Source of the DNA: Parabacteroides gordonii MS-1 = DSM 23371
GTDB taxonomy: Bacteria > Bacteroidota > Bacteroidia > Bacteroidales > Tannerellaceae
Assembly: GCF_000969825.1 (NCBI RefSeq)
Contig: NZ_KQ033919.1
Location: 3,298,749-3,362,748 of the forward strand
Reading direction: 5' to 3'
Length of the DNA: 64,000 nucleotides
Within the stretch, counting starts at the first letter, position 1. Each line of letters begins with the position of its first letter. Positions 1 through 9,541 of the stretch are shown here, one piece after another. Made by a program: the position numbers and the translations under genes. Below the pieces are notes generated by a model that saw only the letters and a list, made by a program, of their open reading frames with translations, had not been told where the DNA came from and did no database searches.

Positions 1-1
1 T

Positions 2-370
2 GCTTTGTTCGTTGTTGACGTAATGAAAGAACATATCGCAGTTCGCGAAGCTAACCGTCTGGGTATCCCTGTATTCGGTATGGTTGATACGAACTCTGAC
101 CCTAACAACATTGACTACGTAATCCCGGCTAACGACGACGCTACTAAATCAGTAGAAGTTATCTTAGGCGCTATCTGCGAAGCAATGAACGAAGGTCTGC
201 AGGAACGCAAAGCTGAAAAGATCGATACGGAAGCTGCCGGCGAAGGTGAAGCTCCCAGAAGAGATCGTAAGGCAAAAGCTACTGTAAAGAAAGAACGTAC
301 TAAGAAAGAAGACGAAGAAGCGTTGAACGCAAATGTTGCTGGAAAGTACGCTAAAGATATCGAAGAATAA
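2..370 (+). CDS. rpsB: 30S ribosomal protein S2, C-terminal part
   Basis: Partial gene cut by the left edge; about 122 codons of the C-terminal half remain. The visible part starts [14 protein letters not shown] and continues through GIPVF and MVDTNSDPN, the highly conserved S2 core that binds the 30S head near S3/S5. The tail is a charged Lys/Glu/Arg-rich extension (about 55 residues), longer than in E. coli S2 but usual in Bacteroidetes. The TTG near position 5 is an ordinary Leu codon, not a start. tsf follows 156 bp downstream, the classic rpsB-tsf order, so both are likely one transcript. Confidence 0.96.
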   Translation, partial: ALFVVDVMKEHIAVREANRLGIPVFGMVDTNSDPNNIDYVIPANDDATKSVEVILGAICEAMNEGLQERKAEKIDTEAAGEGEAPRRDRKAKATVKKERTKKEDEEALNANVAGKYAKDIEE

Positions 371-526
371 TTTAATTGACAATTGACAGTTGACAATTGA
401 CAATTAGAATACAAAATACAATGGGCAATAGGCTTTTGACAGTTAAGTTCTTAGGACTTGTCAATTGTCCATTGTCCATTGTTGGTTTTTAGAATAGTAT
501 AAACAATTAAATAAGGAAATAAGATT
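371..526. repeat. AT-rich heptamer-type repeat between rpsB and tsf
   Basis: The rpsB-tsf spacer holds a run of TTGACAA/GACAATT units at 376-405 (four imperfect copies) and, at 458-484, complementary TTGTCAATT and TTGTCCATTGTCC units. The two arrays are in inverted orientation, so they could pair as a long imperfect hairpin in the rpsB-tsf mRNA. No open frame of note lies here. Whether it acts as an attenuator or is a dispersed repeat cannot be told from one copy. Confidence 0.6.
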
Positions 527-1516
527 ATGGCTGTAACTATGGCTGATATTACCAAGCTGCGCAAAATGAGTGGAGCTGGTATGATGGACTGCAAGAAGGC
601 GTTGACCGAATCTGATGGTGACATCGAAAAAGCAATGGAAATTATCCGTAAAAAAGGACAGGCTATCGCTGCTAAGCGTTCTGACCGTGACGCTGCCGAA
701 GGTTGCGTATTAGCTAAAAAGGATGGCGGTTTCGCTGCTACTATCGCTTTGAAGTGTGAAACTGACTTCGTAGCTAAGAACGAAGATTTCATCGCTTTGA
801 CTCAGGCTATTCTGGATGCTGCTGTGGCTAACAAGTGTCAGACATTGGATGAAATAAAAGCATTGCCTATGGGTAATGGTACTATCCAGGACGCTGTTAC
901 TGACCGTAGCGGTATCACTGGCGAGAAAATGGAACTGGACGGTTACAACGTAGTAGAAGGTGCTTATACAACTGTGTACAACCACATGGGTAAGAACCAA
1001 CTTTGTACAATCGTTGCTTTCAATAAGGAATCAGAAAGTGTTGCTCACAACATCGCTATGCAGATCGCTGCTATGAATCCTATCGCTATTGACGAAGCCG
1101 GTGTTCCTGAATCTGTAAAGGAACAGGAAATCCAGGTGGCTATCGAAAAGACTAAAGCTGAACAGGTTCAGAAAGCTGTAGAAGCTGCTTTGAAGAAAGC
1201 TGGTATCAATCCTTCACATGTGGATAGCGAAGACCATATGGAAAGTAATATGGCTAAAGGCTGGATTACTGCTGAAGACGTAGCAAAAGCTAAAGAAATT
1301 ATTGCTACTGTTTCTGCTGAAAAGGCTGCTAATCTGCCGGAACAAATGATTCAGAACATCGCTAAAGGTCGTCTTAGCAAATTCTTGAAAGAAGTTTGCT
1401 TGCTGAACCAGGAAGATATCATGGATGGCAAAAAGACTGTAGCGGAAACAATGAAGGAAGCAGATCCTGAATTGAAGATCGTTGCTTTCAAACGCTTCAC
1501 TTTGCGTGCTGAATAA
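527..1516 (+). CDS. tsf: Elongation factor Ts
   Basis: 329-residue EF-Ts, the guanine-nucleotide exchange factor for EF-Tu in the cytoplasm. The N-terminal UBA-like domain carries ITKLRKMSGAGMMDCKKAL; the core holds the KCETDFVAKN motif (about residues 77-86), whose TDFVA segment contacts the EF-Tu Mg/phosphate region. The length exceeds E. coli EF-Ts (283) because of an extended dimerisation/core section common in Bacteroidetes. The start ATG at 527 has a purine-rich AAGGAAATAAG just upstream. A strong hairpin terminator follows at 1540-1573. Confidence 0.97.
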   Translation: MAVTMADITKLRKMSGAGMMDCKKALTESDGDIEKAMEIIRKKGQAIAAKRSDRDAAEGCVLAKKDGGFAATIALKCETDFVAKNEDFIALTQAILDAAVANKCQTLDEIKALPMGNGTIQDAVTDRSGITGEKMELDGYNVVEGAYTTVYNHMGKNQLCTIVAFNKESESVAHNIAMQIAAMNPIAIDEAGVPESVKEQEIQVAIEKTKAEQVQKAVEAALKKAGINPSHVDSEDHMESNMAKGWITAEDVAKAKEIIATVSAEKAANLPEQMIQNIAKGRLSKFLKEVCLLNQEDIMDGKKTVAETMKEADPELKIVAFKRFTLRAE

Positions 1517-1539
1517 TTTACAGCGGTAAATAAGATAAT

Positions 1540-1573
1540 AAAAAAGGCTGTCCGCAATGGACAGCCTTTTTTT
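1540..1573. terminator. Bidirectional terminator between tsf and aspC
   Basis: Perfect 8-bp stem GGCTGTCC (1546-1553) / GGACAGCC (1559-1566), 5-nt loop, A-run before and T-run after. It can stop tsf on the plus strand and the convergent aminotransferase gene on the minus strand. Confidence 0.9.
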
Positions 1574-1591
1574 ATAGAGTTTCGTTGATTG

Positions 1592-2785
1592 TTATTTTAA
1601 TTTTGTCAGCGCATCTTTGATACGTTTGATCGCTTCAACGATCTTTTCGTCGCTGGTAGCATAACTCATACGGATACATTCGGGAGCACCGAAAGAAGTT
1701 CCGCCTACACAAGCTACGTGTGCTGCATCCAACAGGTACAATGCCAGGTCGTCAGCATTTTTGATGGTAGTCTGACCGTCTGTTTTACCGAAGTAGTAGC
1801 TGCATTTCGGGAACAGGTAGAAAGCACCTTCCGGCTTGTTGATTTCGAATCCCGGAACATCTTTAGCCAAAGATACGATCAGGTCGCGACGGCGTTCGAA
1901 TGCTTTACGCATTTCTTCAACCGGAGCCTGTGTGCCTGTATAAGCAACTTCAGCAGCCACCTGTGATACGGAACAAGGGCCTGATGTATATTGTCCCTGT
2001 AGTTTGTTTACGGCTTTAACGATCCATTCCGGGCCGGCAATGAAACCGATACGCCAACCTGTCATGGCATATGCTTTGGAAACACCGTTTACAATAACGG
2101 TACGATCCTTCATGCCTTCAACAGAAGCGATACTGTGATGTTTGCCGATATAGTTGATATGTTCGTAGATCTCGTCGGCAATAACGATGATTTCCGGATA
2201 TTTCTTCAATACTTCTGCCAGACCGGCTAACTCTTCTGCACTGTAAACAGAGCCTGTAGGATTGGAAGGAGAGCAGAGGATCAATGCTTTTGTCTTCGGT
2301 GTGATAGCTGCTTCCAACTGAGCCGGAGTGATCTTGAAGTCCTGCTCGATGCCGGCCGGAACAATTACCGGCGTACCTTCAGCCAGCTTAACCATTTCAG
2401 GGTAACTAACCCAGAACGGTGCCGGGATAATTACTTCGTCGCCCGGATTCACCAATACCAGGATCGTATTACAAACGGATTGTTTAGCTCCGTTCGCACA
2501 AGAGATTTGATTGGCTGTATATTCCAATCCATTTTCATTCTTCAGCTTGGCAACGATCGCATTGCGTAATGCGGGATAGCCCGGAACCGGTGAATAACGT
2601 GAGAAGTTGTCATCTACCGCTTTCTTAGCTGCTTCCTTGATGTGATCGGGTGTGTTGAAATCAGGTTCTCCCACACTCAGGTTGATAACATCGATACCTT
2701 GTGCTTTGAGCTCATTGCTCTTTTGAGACATCGCCAATGTTGCCGAAGGCGATAAACTTGCTAAACGATCTGAAACTTGTGTCAT
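1592..2785 (-). CDS. aspC: Aspartate/aromatic aminotransferase (class I, PLP-dependent)
   Basis: 397 residues. Fold-type I aminotransferase that moves the amino group between aspartate and 2-oxoglutarate. Visible motifs: NLSVGEPDFNTP near the N-terminus, CSPSNPTGSVYS, DEIYEHI (PLP-ring Asp), and SKAYAMTGWRIGF, which holds the Schiff-base lysine and phosphate-binding Arg. Start: a longer frame begins at 2827, but a TACTTTTG -7 box lies at 2825-2832, so transcription starts downstream of that codon. The ATG at 2785 (MTQVSDRLASLSPSAT) is therefore chosen. Isolated gene, convergent with tsf. Substrate range within class I (Asp versus broader) is not fixed by sequence alone. Confidence 0.93.
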   Translation of the reverse strand: MTQVSDRLASLSPSATLAMSQKSNELKAQGIDVINLSVGEPDFNTPDHIKEAAKKAVDDNFSRYSPVPGYPALRNAIVAKLKNENGLEYTANQISCANGAKQSVCNTILVLVNPGDEVIIPAPFWVSYPEMVKLAEGTPVIVPAGIEQDFKITPAQLEAAITPKTKALILCSPSNPTGSVYSAEELAGLAEVLKKYPEIIVIADEIYEHINYIGKHHSIASVEGMKDRTVIVNGVSKAYAMTGWRIGFIAGPEWIVKAVNKLQGQYTSGPCSVSQVAAEVAYTGTQAPVEEMRKAFERRRDLIVSLAKDVPGFEINKPEGAFYLFPKCSYYFGKTDGQTTIKNADDLALYLLDAAHVACVGGTSFGAPECIRMSYATSDEKIVEAIKRIKDALTKLK

Positions 2786-2824
2786 GACACTGCTGTTTGT
2801 ATAGGTTATTTTAAATTGTTGCGA

Positions 2825-2855
2825 CAAAAGTAATTAATAATCGGAATCCTTGCAA
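2825..2855 (-). promoter_or_regulatory. Promoter of the aminotransferase gene
   Basis: On the minus strand: TTG (2855-2853), 20-bp spacer, TACTTTTG (2832-2825). This matches the Bacteroidetes sigma-ABfr consensus. It forces the aminotransferase start to lie below about 2818. Confidence 0.75.
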
Positions 2856-2866
2856 CAAATTGCTAA

Positions 2867-4084
2867 TTATTTGATGTTGTGAAGTACATGTCCCATACGC
2901 TCCTTCTTTGTCTTCATATAAAACTCGTTATATTTATTAGGAGTTACTTCGATAGGAACATTTTCCGCAATCGTCAAACCGTAGGCTTCGAGGCCGACAC
3001 GTTTTATCGGGTTGTTGGTCATCAGGCGCATTTTGGTGATACCGATGTGTTTCAGTATCTGTGCTCCGACACCATAATCGCGCTCGTCAGCCTGGTGTCC
3101 CAGATGTAGGTTGGCATCTACCGTATCCAATCCTTCTTCCTGGAGTTTATAGGCTTTCATTTTATCCATCAGGCCGATACCGCGTCCTTCCTGGTTCAGG
3201 TAGACGATGGCGCCGCGTCCTTCTTTCTCGATCATTTTCATGGCTCTGTGGAGCTGTTCGCCGCATTCGCAACGCATTGAACCGAAGATGTCGCCGGTGG
3301 CGCAGGATGAATGAACCCGTACCAATACAGGTTCTTCACCGGAGATATCTCCTTTTATCAAAGCAATATGCTCCAGTCCGTTGCTTTTCTGGCGGAACGG
3401 GATCAGATGGAAATGGCCGTATTGTGTCGGCATATCCACTTCCACGCCTTTGTCGACGATCGATTCAGTCTTCAGCCGGTAAGCGATCAGGTCTTTGATA
3501 CAAATAATTTTGATATCGAATTTCTTCGCAACTTCTATCAGTTGGGGCAGACGGGCCATTGTTCCGTCTTCATTGATGATCTCGATCAGAGCTCCGGCAG
3601 GAAAGAGTCCGGCCAGGCGAGCCAGGTCGACTGCCGCTTCCGTATGTCCGGCACGGCGAAGTACCCCGCGTGAACGGGCGCGAAGTGGGTTGATATGTCC
3701 CGGACGTCCTAGATCAGAGGGTTTCGTCTGGGGATCAGCCAAAGCGCGGATCGTCTCTGCGCGGTCGAACATGGAAACACCGGTTGTACAACCGCCGCCC
3801 AGCTTATCGACAGTCACAGTGAAAGGAGTTTCCAGCATAGAGGTGTTTCTGGCAACCTGCATGTCCAGATCCAACTCCTGGCAACGTTCTTCTGTGATCG
3901 GAGCGCATAAGACGCCGCGACCGTATGTCATCATGAAATTTACTTTTTCGGGAGTAATCTTTTCTGCAGCAACAATAAAGTCTCCCTCGTTCTCGCGATC
4001 TTCGTCGTCGACTACGATCAGGAATTTTCCTTCGCGGAAATCTTCAATTGCTTCTTCGATGGTGTTTAATCTGAAATCACTCAT
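2867..4084 (-). CDS. ribBA: Bifunctional 3,4-dihydroxy-2-butanone-4-phosphate synthase / GTP cyclohydrolase II
   Basis: 405 residues. Two entry enzymes of riboflavin synthesis in one chain. The N-terminal RibB half carries [12 protein letters not shown] (about residues 26-37, acidic Mg-binding loop). The later [26 protein letters not shown] region (read in parts) holds the substrate-binding Arg/His. The C-terminal RibA half has [20 protein letters not shown], with the three zinc cysteines, then NQEGRGIGL and the final TNNP. The gene starts 7 bp after the stop of the upstream LptF/LptG-like permease, so the two are probably cotranscribed from the promoter near 6070. Confidence 0.96.
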   Translation of the reverse strand: MSDFRLNTIEEAIEDFREGKFLIVVDDEDRENEGDFIVAAEKITPEKVNFMMTYGRGVLCAPITEERCQELDLDMQVARNTSMLETPFTVTVDKLGGGCTTGVSMFDRAETIRALADPQTKPSDLGRPGHINPLRARSRGVLRRAGHTEAAVDLARLAGLFPAGALIEIINEDGTMARLPQLIEVAKKFDIKIICIKDLIAYRLKTESIVDKGVEVDMPTQYGHFHLIPFRQKSNGLEHIALIKGDISGEEPVLVRVHSSCATGDIFGSMRCECGEQLHRAMKMIEKEGRGAIVYLNQEGRGIGLMDKMKAYKLQEEGLDTVDANLHLGHQADERDYGVGAQILKHIGITKMRLMTNNPIKRVGLEAYGLTIAENVPIEVTPNKYNEFYMKTKKERMGHVLHNIK

Positions 4085-4091
4085 ATCGTTT

Positions 4092-6044
4092 TTAATTTTT
4101 AGTTTCTAAGCTCTTGATCATATCTTCCAGTTCACGGCTTGTCTTTTGTACCACCTGTATGTCATGGCGCAGTAATTTGCGTTGATAAGTGGCAAGCAGG
4201 TAAATCGGAAGTCCTATCGGAATGAGGATACCGAGTGCCAGCCCGATCTTACCGTTCAGGTTGGCGTTCAGTTGGTTGTATCCACCTATAACCGGGTAGT
4301 CCATTAGTTTATTCAGCAACAGATTCTGGTCGGAATTGGCCAGCTCTTCGATGATGCCGTCCATTTCTGCTGCCAGTTGTTCGGCTGTATGATCTTTTCC
4401 TCCCTGTCTCCAGAAAGTGATATAATTAAGCCAGCGTTTGTGACCTTTTAAATAGCTGGCGCAATCATTAGCCAGTTTATCCAGGCGCGGAAGAATTGCC
4501 TCGTAATCGGGAGTGAAAATGATCACTTCTTTCTTCTCCACCTTACGTCCTGAACGTTTTCCTATAAGGTTCTTCAATGCGTTCAGATAAGTGTCGGCAT
4601 TCAATATCACACTGTCGTTCACCGCCTTGTAAGTCAGGAATATACCCAACGGGGCTAATACGGCCGAGCTCAACCACATTCCTTCCCATGCAGCCCATAC
4701 ACCGTCACGAGCCATCTTGAACCCGATATTGTCTACAATATAATAGAAGATAAACAGGATCACGGAAATCACCACTGGCATACCGAGTCCTCCTTTACGG
4801 ATAATAGCTCCCAGCGGGGCACCGATAAAGAAGAATACCATACAGGCAAATGATAAAGTGAATTTTTTATGCCACTCGGTCAGGTGACGGCGTACTTTAT
4901 AGGCTTCATCCCCCATTGTGGCTGCTTTAAAATAATAATCGGCCTTTACGCTCTCTATATTCGATTTTGCACGAACCAGCAATGCGGCCTTGCCACTCGC
5001 CGGCTGCGCCTGATACAGACTGTCGAAATCGATTATTACAGCCGGCTCATCCTGCTTCTTTTTCAGTGAATCGGTGTTGTTGACCTGGCTGCTTCCCGCC
5101 TGGTTACCCTCTTCTCTTTTAGGTTTGGAGAATGTACGGCGATAAGACATCTCGTAAACGCTTTTCGCATTCAGGGCTTTTATACTGTCGAGCCTGACAG
5201 TCATTGAGTCGATGGAAGTCTGCAAGTCATTCAGCTTTTTCCCCATATATTGGTTTTGCATGAATGATTCATCCGTACGGGTGAAGTTGGCATCGAATTC
5301 AATAAGAATTTCTTTCGTCCCGAAAGTTTCCCTTCGGTATGGCACGGCTACTTTGGCTCCTGCACTACCGGTTTGGTTTTTCAGGTTCTCAAACGATTCA
5401 CCGTTGAAAAGCGATAAGACAAGGAATAATTTATCTGCCGATGTTTTTAACCGTCCGGAATCAGCTTTGATAACACGTGCATTGTTGAAGCCGTCCGAAT
5501 AATCATAGATCATGACGTCTTTCAGCAACCCCGTCTTATTATCTTTTTGCTTTACATATACATTATATCCTGTGATCTCTCCATAGAATACGCCTTCCGG
5601 AATATCCAGTTCAGGCGACTTCTGGCGCATGGAGTAGAGTAGGGAATATAATTTGACTTGGACAACCGGCATCGCATTGTTCTGGAAAAAGAAAGCACCG
5701 ATACTTATGATACCGATCGTAATCATAAGCGGTCTCATTATATGTATAAGAGATACTCCGGCCGATTTCATCGCCAGTAGTTCCAGGCGTTCACCCAGGT
5801 TTCCGAAAGTCATTAGAGACGCAAGCAGAATAGCCAATGGTAAGGCCATCGGGAGGAGGAATAAAGCAGCATAAAAAAACATTTCGCCGAGCACAGGGAT
5901 TCCCAGTCCCTTTCCCACCATGTCGTCTATGTACCTCCAGAGGAACTGCATTAGTACAATAAACAGACAGATACCGAAGGTCATAATGAACAACGGCAGG
6001 AAAGTCTGCAGCATAAATGTATATAATCGTTTTATCTTCAACAT
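4092..6044 (-). CDS. LptF/LptG (YjgP/YjgQ) family permease
   Basis: 650 residues, about 1.7 times the size of E. coli LptF or LptG. The N-terminal three-helix bundle ([17 protein letters not shown], then [20 protein letters not shown] and [21 protein letters not shown]) is the signature of the LPS-export permeases that work with ATPase LptB. A periplasmic beta-jellyroll-type region follows, then more helices around residues 400-470 and a C-terminal charged extension with one more hydrophobic segment near residue 600. Role: extraction of lipopolysaccharide/lipooligosaccharide from the inner membrane (family knowledge). The extension is common in Bacteroidetes homologues and its role is unknown to me. 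Confidence 0.88.
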   Translation of the reverse strand: MLKIKRLYTFMLQTFLPLFIMTFGICLFIVLMQFLWRYIDDMVGKGLGIPVLGEMFFYAALFLLPMALPLAILLASLMTFGNLGERLELLAMKSAGVSLIHIMRPLMITIGIISIGAFFFQNNAMPVVQVKLYSLLYSMRQKSPELDIPEGVFYGEITGYNVYVKQKDNKTGLLKDVMIYDYSDGFNNARVIKADSGRLKTSADKLFLVLSLFNGESFENLKNQTGSAGAKVAVPYRRETFGTKEILIEFDANFTRTDESFMQNQYMGKKLNDLQTSIDSMTVRLDSIKALNAKSVYEMSYRRTFSKPKREEGNQAGSSQVNNTDSLKKKQDEPAVIIDFDSLYQAQPASGKAALLVRAKSNIESVKADYYFKAATMGDEAYKVRRHLTEWHKKFTLSFACMVFFFIGAPLGAIIRKGGLGMPVVISVILFIFYYIVDNIGFKMARDGVWAAWEGMWLSSAVLAPLGIFLTYKAVNDSVILNADTYLNALKNLIGKRSGRKVEKKEVIIFTPDYEAILPRLDKLANDCASYLKGHKRWLNYITFWRQGGKDHTAEQLAAEMDGIIEELANSDQNLLLNKLMDYPVIGGYNQLNANLNGKIGLALGILIPIGLPIYLLATYQRKLLRHDIQVVQKTSRELEDMIKSLETKN

Positions 6045-6065
6045 TACCTATCCGGGTTGACGGGG

Positions 6066-6073
6066 CAAAAGTA
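6066..6073 (-). promoter_or_regulatory. -7 box upstream of the permease-ribBA unit
   Basis: TACTTTTG on the minus strand, 22 bp before the permease start codon. A clear -33 partner is not visible at the usual distance, so this is a moderate call. Confidence 0.5.
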
Positions 6074-6116
6074 GTGTAAAAAACGATAAGTACATGACAT
6101 AAATCTCTAAAACAAC

Positions 6117-6500
6117 CTAAATACCGAGTGTACGTTTCAATTCATAGACTTGCGAGTCCCATAAATTGATTGAGTCTTTCTTTTCGTCCGGCTCGGCAAA
6201 GTCGGTAATTTCAAGAGCGGTTGCTCCGGTAAGTTCAACAGTGTGAATTAAAAATTCGAAGTAAACAGTGTCGTCATCCTCGTCTGCCCATCGGTAACGG
6301 ATACTTATTTCCGGTTTTACAGCCAAAACTTCGGCTTCCTGCTCATCTCTGTCCCACTTAAAAACATAGGTGTTGTTGTTGATAGTGACATCATCAGCGA
6401 ACCACGCCGATAGTCCGGGAGGGGTAGTGAGGTGATTCCATAAACTTCGTCGCGAAACTTTATCGAAAACGTATTCGATATGAAACTTCTCTTTTTTCAT
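6117..6500 (-). CDS. START-like/SRPBCC-fold protein
   Basis: 127 residues. Contains WNHLTTPPGLSAWFADDV near residues 21-38 and later FKWDRDEQEAEV and IRYRW, the pattern of the AHSA1/START-like family found across Bacteroidetes. These are small helix-grip proteins with a hydrophobic cavity. No catalytic residues are known for this subgroup and the ligand is unknown. It is a single gene with its own upstream gap, transcribed away from the tRNA. Confidence 0.8.
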   Translation of the reverse strand: MKKEKFHIEYVFDKVSRRSLWNHLTTPPGLSAWFADDVTINNNTYVFKWDRDEQEAEVLAVKPEISIRYRWADEDDDTVYFEFLIHTVELTGATALEITDFAEPDEKKDSINLWDSQVYELKRTLGI

Positions 6501-6635
6501 CTTTCATGCTATTAATTGCGGAGCAAGATAGGCAAAAGATTGCTATTTGCCAATATTCTCAGGGTAAAAAAAGTTCTAATTTTTAACGGCTTAGCTGAAA
6601 GCCCCGAAAAATAAACACTTTTTTTTCGCAAAACT

Positions 6636-6667
6636 GTTGCATAATATAAAAATAACCTCTACTTTTG
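6636..6667 (+). promoter_or_regulatory. Promoter of the CAU tRNA
   Basis: TTG (6637-6639), 20-bp spacer, TACTTTTG (6660-6667); the mature tRNA starts 32 bp downstream. A good match to the Bacteroidetes vegetative promoter. Confidence 0.75.
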
Positions 6668-6698
6668 CAGCGTCAATAAGGAAAAATGACAACATGAT

Positions 6699-6772
6699 GG
6701 CGAGATAGCTCAGCTGGTTAGAGCGCATGATTCATAATCATGAGGTCCCCGGTTCAATCCCGGGTCTCGCTA
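6699..6772 (+). tRNA. tRNA with CAU anticodon (tRNA-Met elongator, or tRNA-Ile2)
   Basis: Cloverleaf read by eye: acceptor GGCGAGA pairs with TCTCGCT (one G-U pair), D arm with AGCTCAGCTGGTTAGAGC, anticodon stem CATGA/TCATG with loop TTCATAA (anticodon CAT), T arm CCCGG/CCGGG around TTCAATC, and discriminator A at 6772. No CCA is encoded. It lacks the initiator-type GGG/CCC anticodon stem, so it is not tRNA-fMet. Whether the wobble C is changed to lysidine (Ile2) or the tRNA is elongator Met cannot be settled here. Confidence 0.93.
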
Positions 6773-6780
6773 CAAAATAA

Positions 6781-6812
6781 AGGCTTACAAGAAATTGTAA
6801 GCCTTTTTTGTT
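6781..6812 (+). terminator. Terminator after the tRNA
   Basis: 10-bp perfect stem AGGCTTACAA (6781-6790) / TTGTAAGCCT (6795-6804), GAAA tetraloop, T-rich run. Confidence 0.9.
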
Positions 6813-6876
6813 TTTACTTACCTGTATGTTTGTCCTTTACCACAAATAAGTTTTTTAGAAAAAATCCTGTAAAAAG

Positions 6877-6906
6877 TTTGTAGGAATAATTTTTCTTGTA
6901 TCTTTG
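6877..6906 (+). promoter_or_regulatory. Promoter of the GntR-band 7 operon
   Basis: TTTG (6877-6880), 18-bp spacer, TATCTTTG (6899-6906). It lies 46 bp before the regulator's ATG. Confidence 0.75.
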
Positions 6907-6952
6907 TCATATAATAATAGTACAATGTTTGTATAACACAATATATAATTAT

Positions 6953-7333
6953 ATGATCAAGTTCTTATTAGATTATTCCAGCGGCGTACCGGTATACCGT
7001 CAGATTATCGACCAGATTATATTTGGCATAGCATCCGGACAGCTCAAACTGGGGGAACAGCTTCCTACGGTCAGGGCACTTGCTGTAGAGTTAAAGGTGA
7101 ATCTGAATACGGTGTCTAAAGCTTATAAAGAATTGGAGATCAAAAATATTCTGGAGACCCAGCAGGGAACCGGGACTTTTATCAACAAAACAGAGAATGT
7201 GATGCCGGAAAGGGAGAGAGAAGATAAACTGAAAGAAATTTGTATACAATTTTCTTCTGTTGCTTTCAGTTACGGTTTTAGTCTCGATGAAGTGATTAAG
7301 GAATTGAAGAACATAGAAACCTCTAAAAAATAA
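6953..7333 (+). CDS. Short GntR-family (YtrA-type) transcriptional regulator
   Basis: 126 residues from ATG 6953; an upstream in-frame start at 6896 overlaps the -7 box and is rejected. The winged-helix region spans about residues 8-75: VPVYRQIIDQI, GQLKLGEQLPTVRALAVEL, VNLNTVSKAYKELE, and a wing with GTGTF. The C-terminus (about 45 residues) is a short helical dimerisation tail and not a ligand domain, as in the YtrA subfamily, which usually controls neighbouring membrane/ABC genes. It ends 5 bp before the band-7 gene, so it probably regulates that operon, itself included (inference). Confidence 0.88.
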   Translation: MIKFLLDYSSGVPVYRQIIDQIIFGIASGQLKLGEQLPTVRALAVELKVNLNTVSKAYKELEIKNILETQQGTGTFINKTENVMPEREREDKLKEICIQFSSVAFSYGFSLDEVIKELKNIETSKK

Positions 7334-7338
7334 TAGAT

Positions 7339-8232
7339 ATGACAACAAATGTAATCAACAAGGGATGGTTTAATCCTATTTCTTTTTCCGTATTGCTGGT
7401 ATTGATTTTCGTATCGGTTGTTCTGTATGCTATGGAAATAGTCAATACGCAGGTCTTTCTGCTTTTGATCATTTTTGCCGGATTGTTGGCTTCTTCAATC
7501 CGTATTGCCGATCAGTGGGAGCGGGCGGTAGTGTTGCGCATGGGTAAATTCAAAGGATTAAGAGGTCCCGGCCCGTTTATGATAATTCCTGTTATCGACA
7601 GTGTGTCTGCTTATATCGACCAGCGTGTGCGGGTGAGTGCTTTTAAAGCAGAGCAGACCCTTACCAAAGATACGGTGCCGGTAAATGTGGATGCTGTTGT
7701 GTATTGGACGGTATGGGATGTCGAAAAAGCCGCTTTAGAGGTACAGGAGTATCAAAAAGCGATCGAGCATATTGCTCAGACCGGTTTGAGAGATACGATC
7801 GGTAAGCACGAACTATCTACTCTCTTGCAGGAGCGTGATAAAATAGCCGAAGATTTGCAACATGTTTTAGACCGGAATACGAATCCCTGGGGTATCACAT
7901 GCCAAACCGTAGGTATCAATGATATTGCCATACCTCAGGATCTGGCCGATGCCATGAGTAAGGAAGCACAGGCCGAGCGTGAAAGAAGAGCACGTGTTAT
8001 TCTGGGAACGGCCGAGACGGAGATTGCCGAGAAATTCGAACTGGCCAGTCGAAAGTACACCGATAATCCGGTAGCCCTACATCTCAGAGGTATGAATATG
8101 CTATTCGAGGGATTGAAAGAAAAAGGCTCTATGGTGATCGTCCCTAGTTCGGCACTTGACTCTATGAACTTGGGTGCTATGGGTGGATTGGTTTCGTTGG
8201 CAAAAAGCAATGAGGCATTTATGCACGAATAA
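7339..8232 (+). CDS. SPFH/band-7 domain protein (slipin type)
   Basis: 297 residues. Two hydrophobic segments near the N-terminus (about residues 14-34 and 39-53) anchor it in the inner membrane. The band-7 domain follows: DQWERAVVLRMGKF, GPGPFMIIPVID, then TLTKDTVPVNVDAVVYW and a helical region with ALEVQEY and GITCQTVGINDIAIPQDL. The family forms oligomeric membrane microdomain scaffolds, often tied to protease control. It sits directly after a GntR regulator. Its stop codon is 1 bp from the stop of the convergent histidine kinase gene, with no terminator between them. Confidence 0.9.
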   Translation: MTTNVINKGWFNPISFSVLLVLIFVSVVLYAMEIVNTQVFLLLIIFAGLLASSIRIADQWERAVVLRMGKFKGLRGPGPFMIIPVIDSVSAYIDQRVRVSAFKAEQTLTKDTVPVNVDAVVYWTVWDVEKAALEVQEYQKAIEHIAQTGLRDTIGKHELSTLLQERDKIAEDLQHVLDRNTNPWGITCQTVGINDIAIPQDLADAMSKEAQAERERRARVILGTAETEIAEKFELASRKYTDNPVALHLRGMNMLFEGLKEKGSMVIVPSSALDSMNLGAMGGLVSLAKSNEAFMHE

Positions 8233-8233
8233 T

Positions 8234-9541
8234 TTATATTTCTTCGAAGAGAATTTTAAACCGGGTACAACCATCCTCTGTTGTCAGGCTGAACTTGCAA
8301 TGATGGTTGGTTAGGACTTCCCGGACAAACATCAGGCCGATCCCCTGACCGGACGATTTGGTGGTAAAGAAGGGGGTGAAGAGTTTTTGTCTGGTCTCTT
8401 CGCTTATTCCGGGGCCATTGTCCTCTATTATAATGGATAACGGGGATTGATATGTATAGATATGTATCTTCCCGTTTTTCCCGATCGCTTCGTAGGCATT
8501 TTTGATGATATTGACCAGGACTTGCTCAAACTGGATGCCGTCTACATGGATATATCGATCTTCTTCCGTCAGCGATAGAGTCAGTTCTATATCTCTCTGG
8601 CGGCATTCGGCGCTGGTCAGTGCATATACCGAACGAACCTGTTCATTGAGGGAAATAGGAGAGAGGGTAGGTTCCGGAATACGGATGACCTGCGCCAGAT
8701 TGCTTATAAAACTGGCCAGATGTCCGCAACGGTCGAAAGAAGCCTCGACAGCAGGTAGCACATAATCCCATTTGCTGTTTTCTTCCTGCCTGAAAATATC
8801 GGTAACGACATTCAAAGTAGAGCCGATCGCCCCGACCGAATTATTTACTTCGTGAGACATCATCCGGATGATACGTTCATACGAGTCCTTTTCTACTTTC
8901 TGCAATTCGTGCGTGATCTCTTCTATCAGTATAAAAGGATGATTGAATCCCTGGTCGATAAATGCCGAATGGCTGCAACGATACACTTTGTTTACCGAAT
9001 TACGTACCATCATATCACTACCCAGTTTTAATTGAGCCAACGCAGGAGCCAGTTCGAATGTGGATTCTTTAAAAGTTTTTCCTTTGATCTCTGAAATATC
9101 GGAAATATTCAACACATTCAAGCCCGAAGGATTTACTTCTACGATCTGTTTATCAAAATTCAGGATAACGATACCCTGCGGTGATGCGTGAATCAGCAGG
9201 TCAAGGAACTGATTCTTTTCCCGTACGGCCAGCCGTTCGCTCCGCAACTGCGAGATCATCCGGTTGAAAATCCCGATCAACTCGTTGGCGTCTTTATTCC
9301 TGACCGCACGTAAATGAGTGGAAAAATCCTGGTCTTTCAGAAGTTGCATCCCGCTCAGCAGGATATGGTAAGGCTTGACCAACATATGATATATAAATGC
9401 AGCCAGCAGAAGGGATAGGATGGCGATACATTGTACAACCCAGAAAGGTATCGGCTCATCCCGGAAGAACAAGAACCCTATGCCGCTCGATATGCAGGCG
9501 ATAAGTGCAGCAATCGTCCAGAATATCCACTTCGACTTCAT
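8234..9541 (-). CDS. Membrane sensor histidine kinase, NtrY-like
   Basis: 435 residues. Two transmembrane helices (about 7-26 and 34-54) with almost no periplasmic loop, then a HAMP-like linker (KPYHILLSGMQLLKD), a PAS domain (about 105-200, ending at FILIEEITHELQK), a dimerisation helix with phospho-acceptor His in RMMSHEVNNSVGAIGS, and an HATPase domain with NIIKNAYEAIG (N box), EDNGPGI (G1) and GQGIGLMFVREVL (G2). Its start overlaps the response-regulator stop by 4 bp (ATGA type), so the two are coupled. It probably senses an intramembrane or cytoplasmic cue linked to the exporter encoded upstream. Confidence 0.92.
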   Translation of the reverse strand: MKSKWIFWTIAALIACISSGIGFLFFRDEPIPFWVVQCIAILSLLLAAFIYHMLVKPYHILLSGMQLLKDQDFSTHLRAVRNKDANELIGIFNRMISQLRSERLAVREKNQFLDLLIHASPQGIVILNFDKQIVEVNPSGLNVLNISDISEIKGKTFKESTFELAPALAQLKLGSDMMVRNSVNKVYRCSHSAFIDQGFNHPFILIEEITHELQKVEKDSYERIIRMMSHEVNNSVGAIGSTLNVVTDIFRQEENSKWDYVLPAVEASFDRCGHLASFISNLAQVIRIPEPTLSPISLNEQVRSVYALTSAECRQRDIELTLSLTEEDRYIHVDGIQFEQVLVNIIKNAYEAIGKNGKIHIYTYQSPLSIIIEDNGPGISEETRQKLFTPFFTTKSSGQGIGLMFVREVLTNHHCKFSLTTEDGCTRFKILFEEI

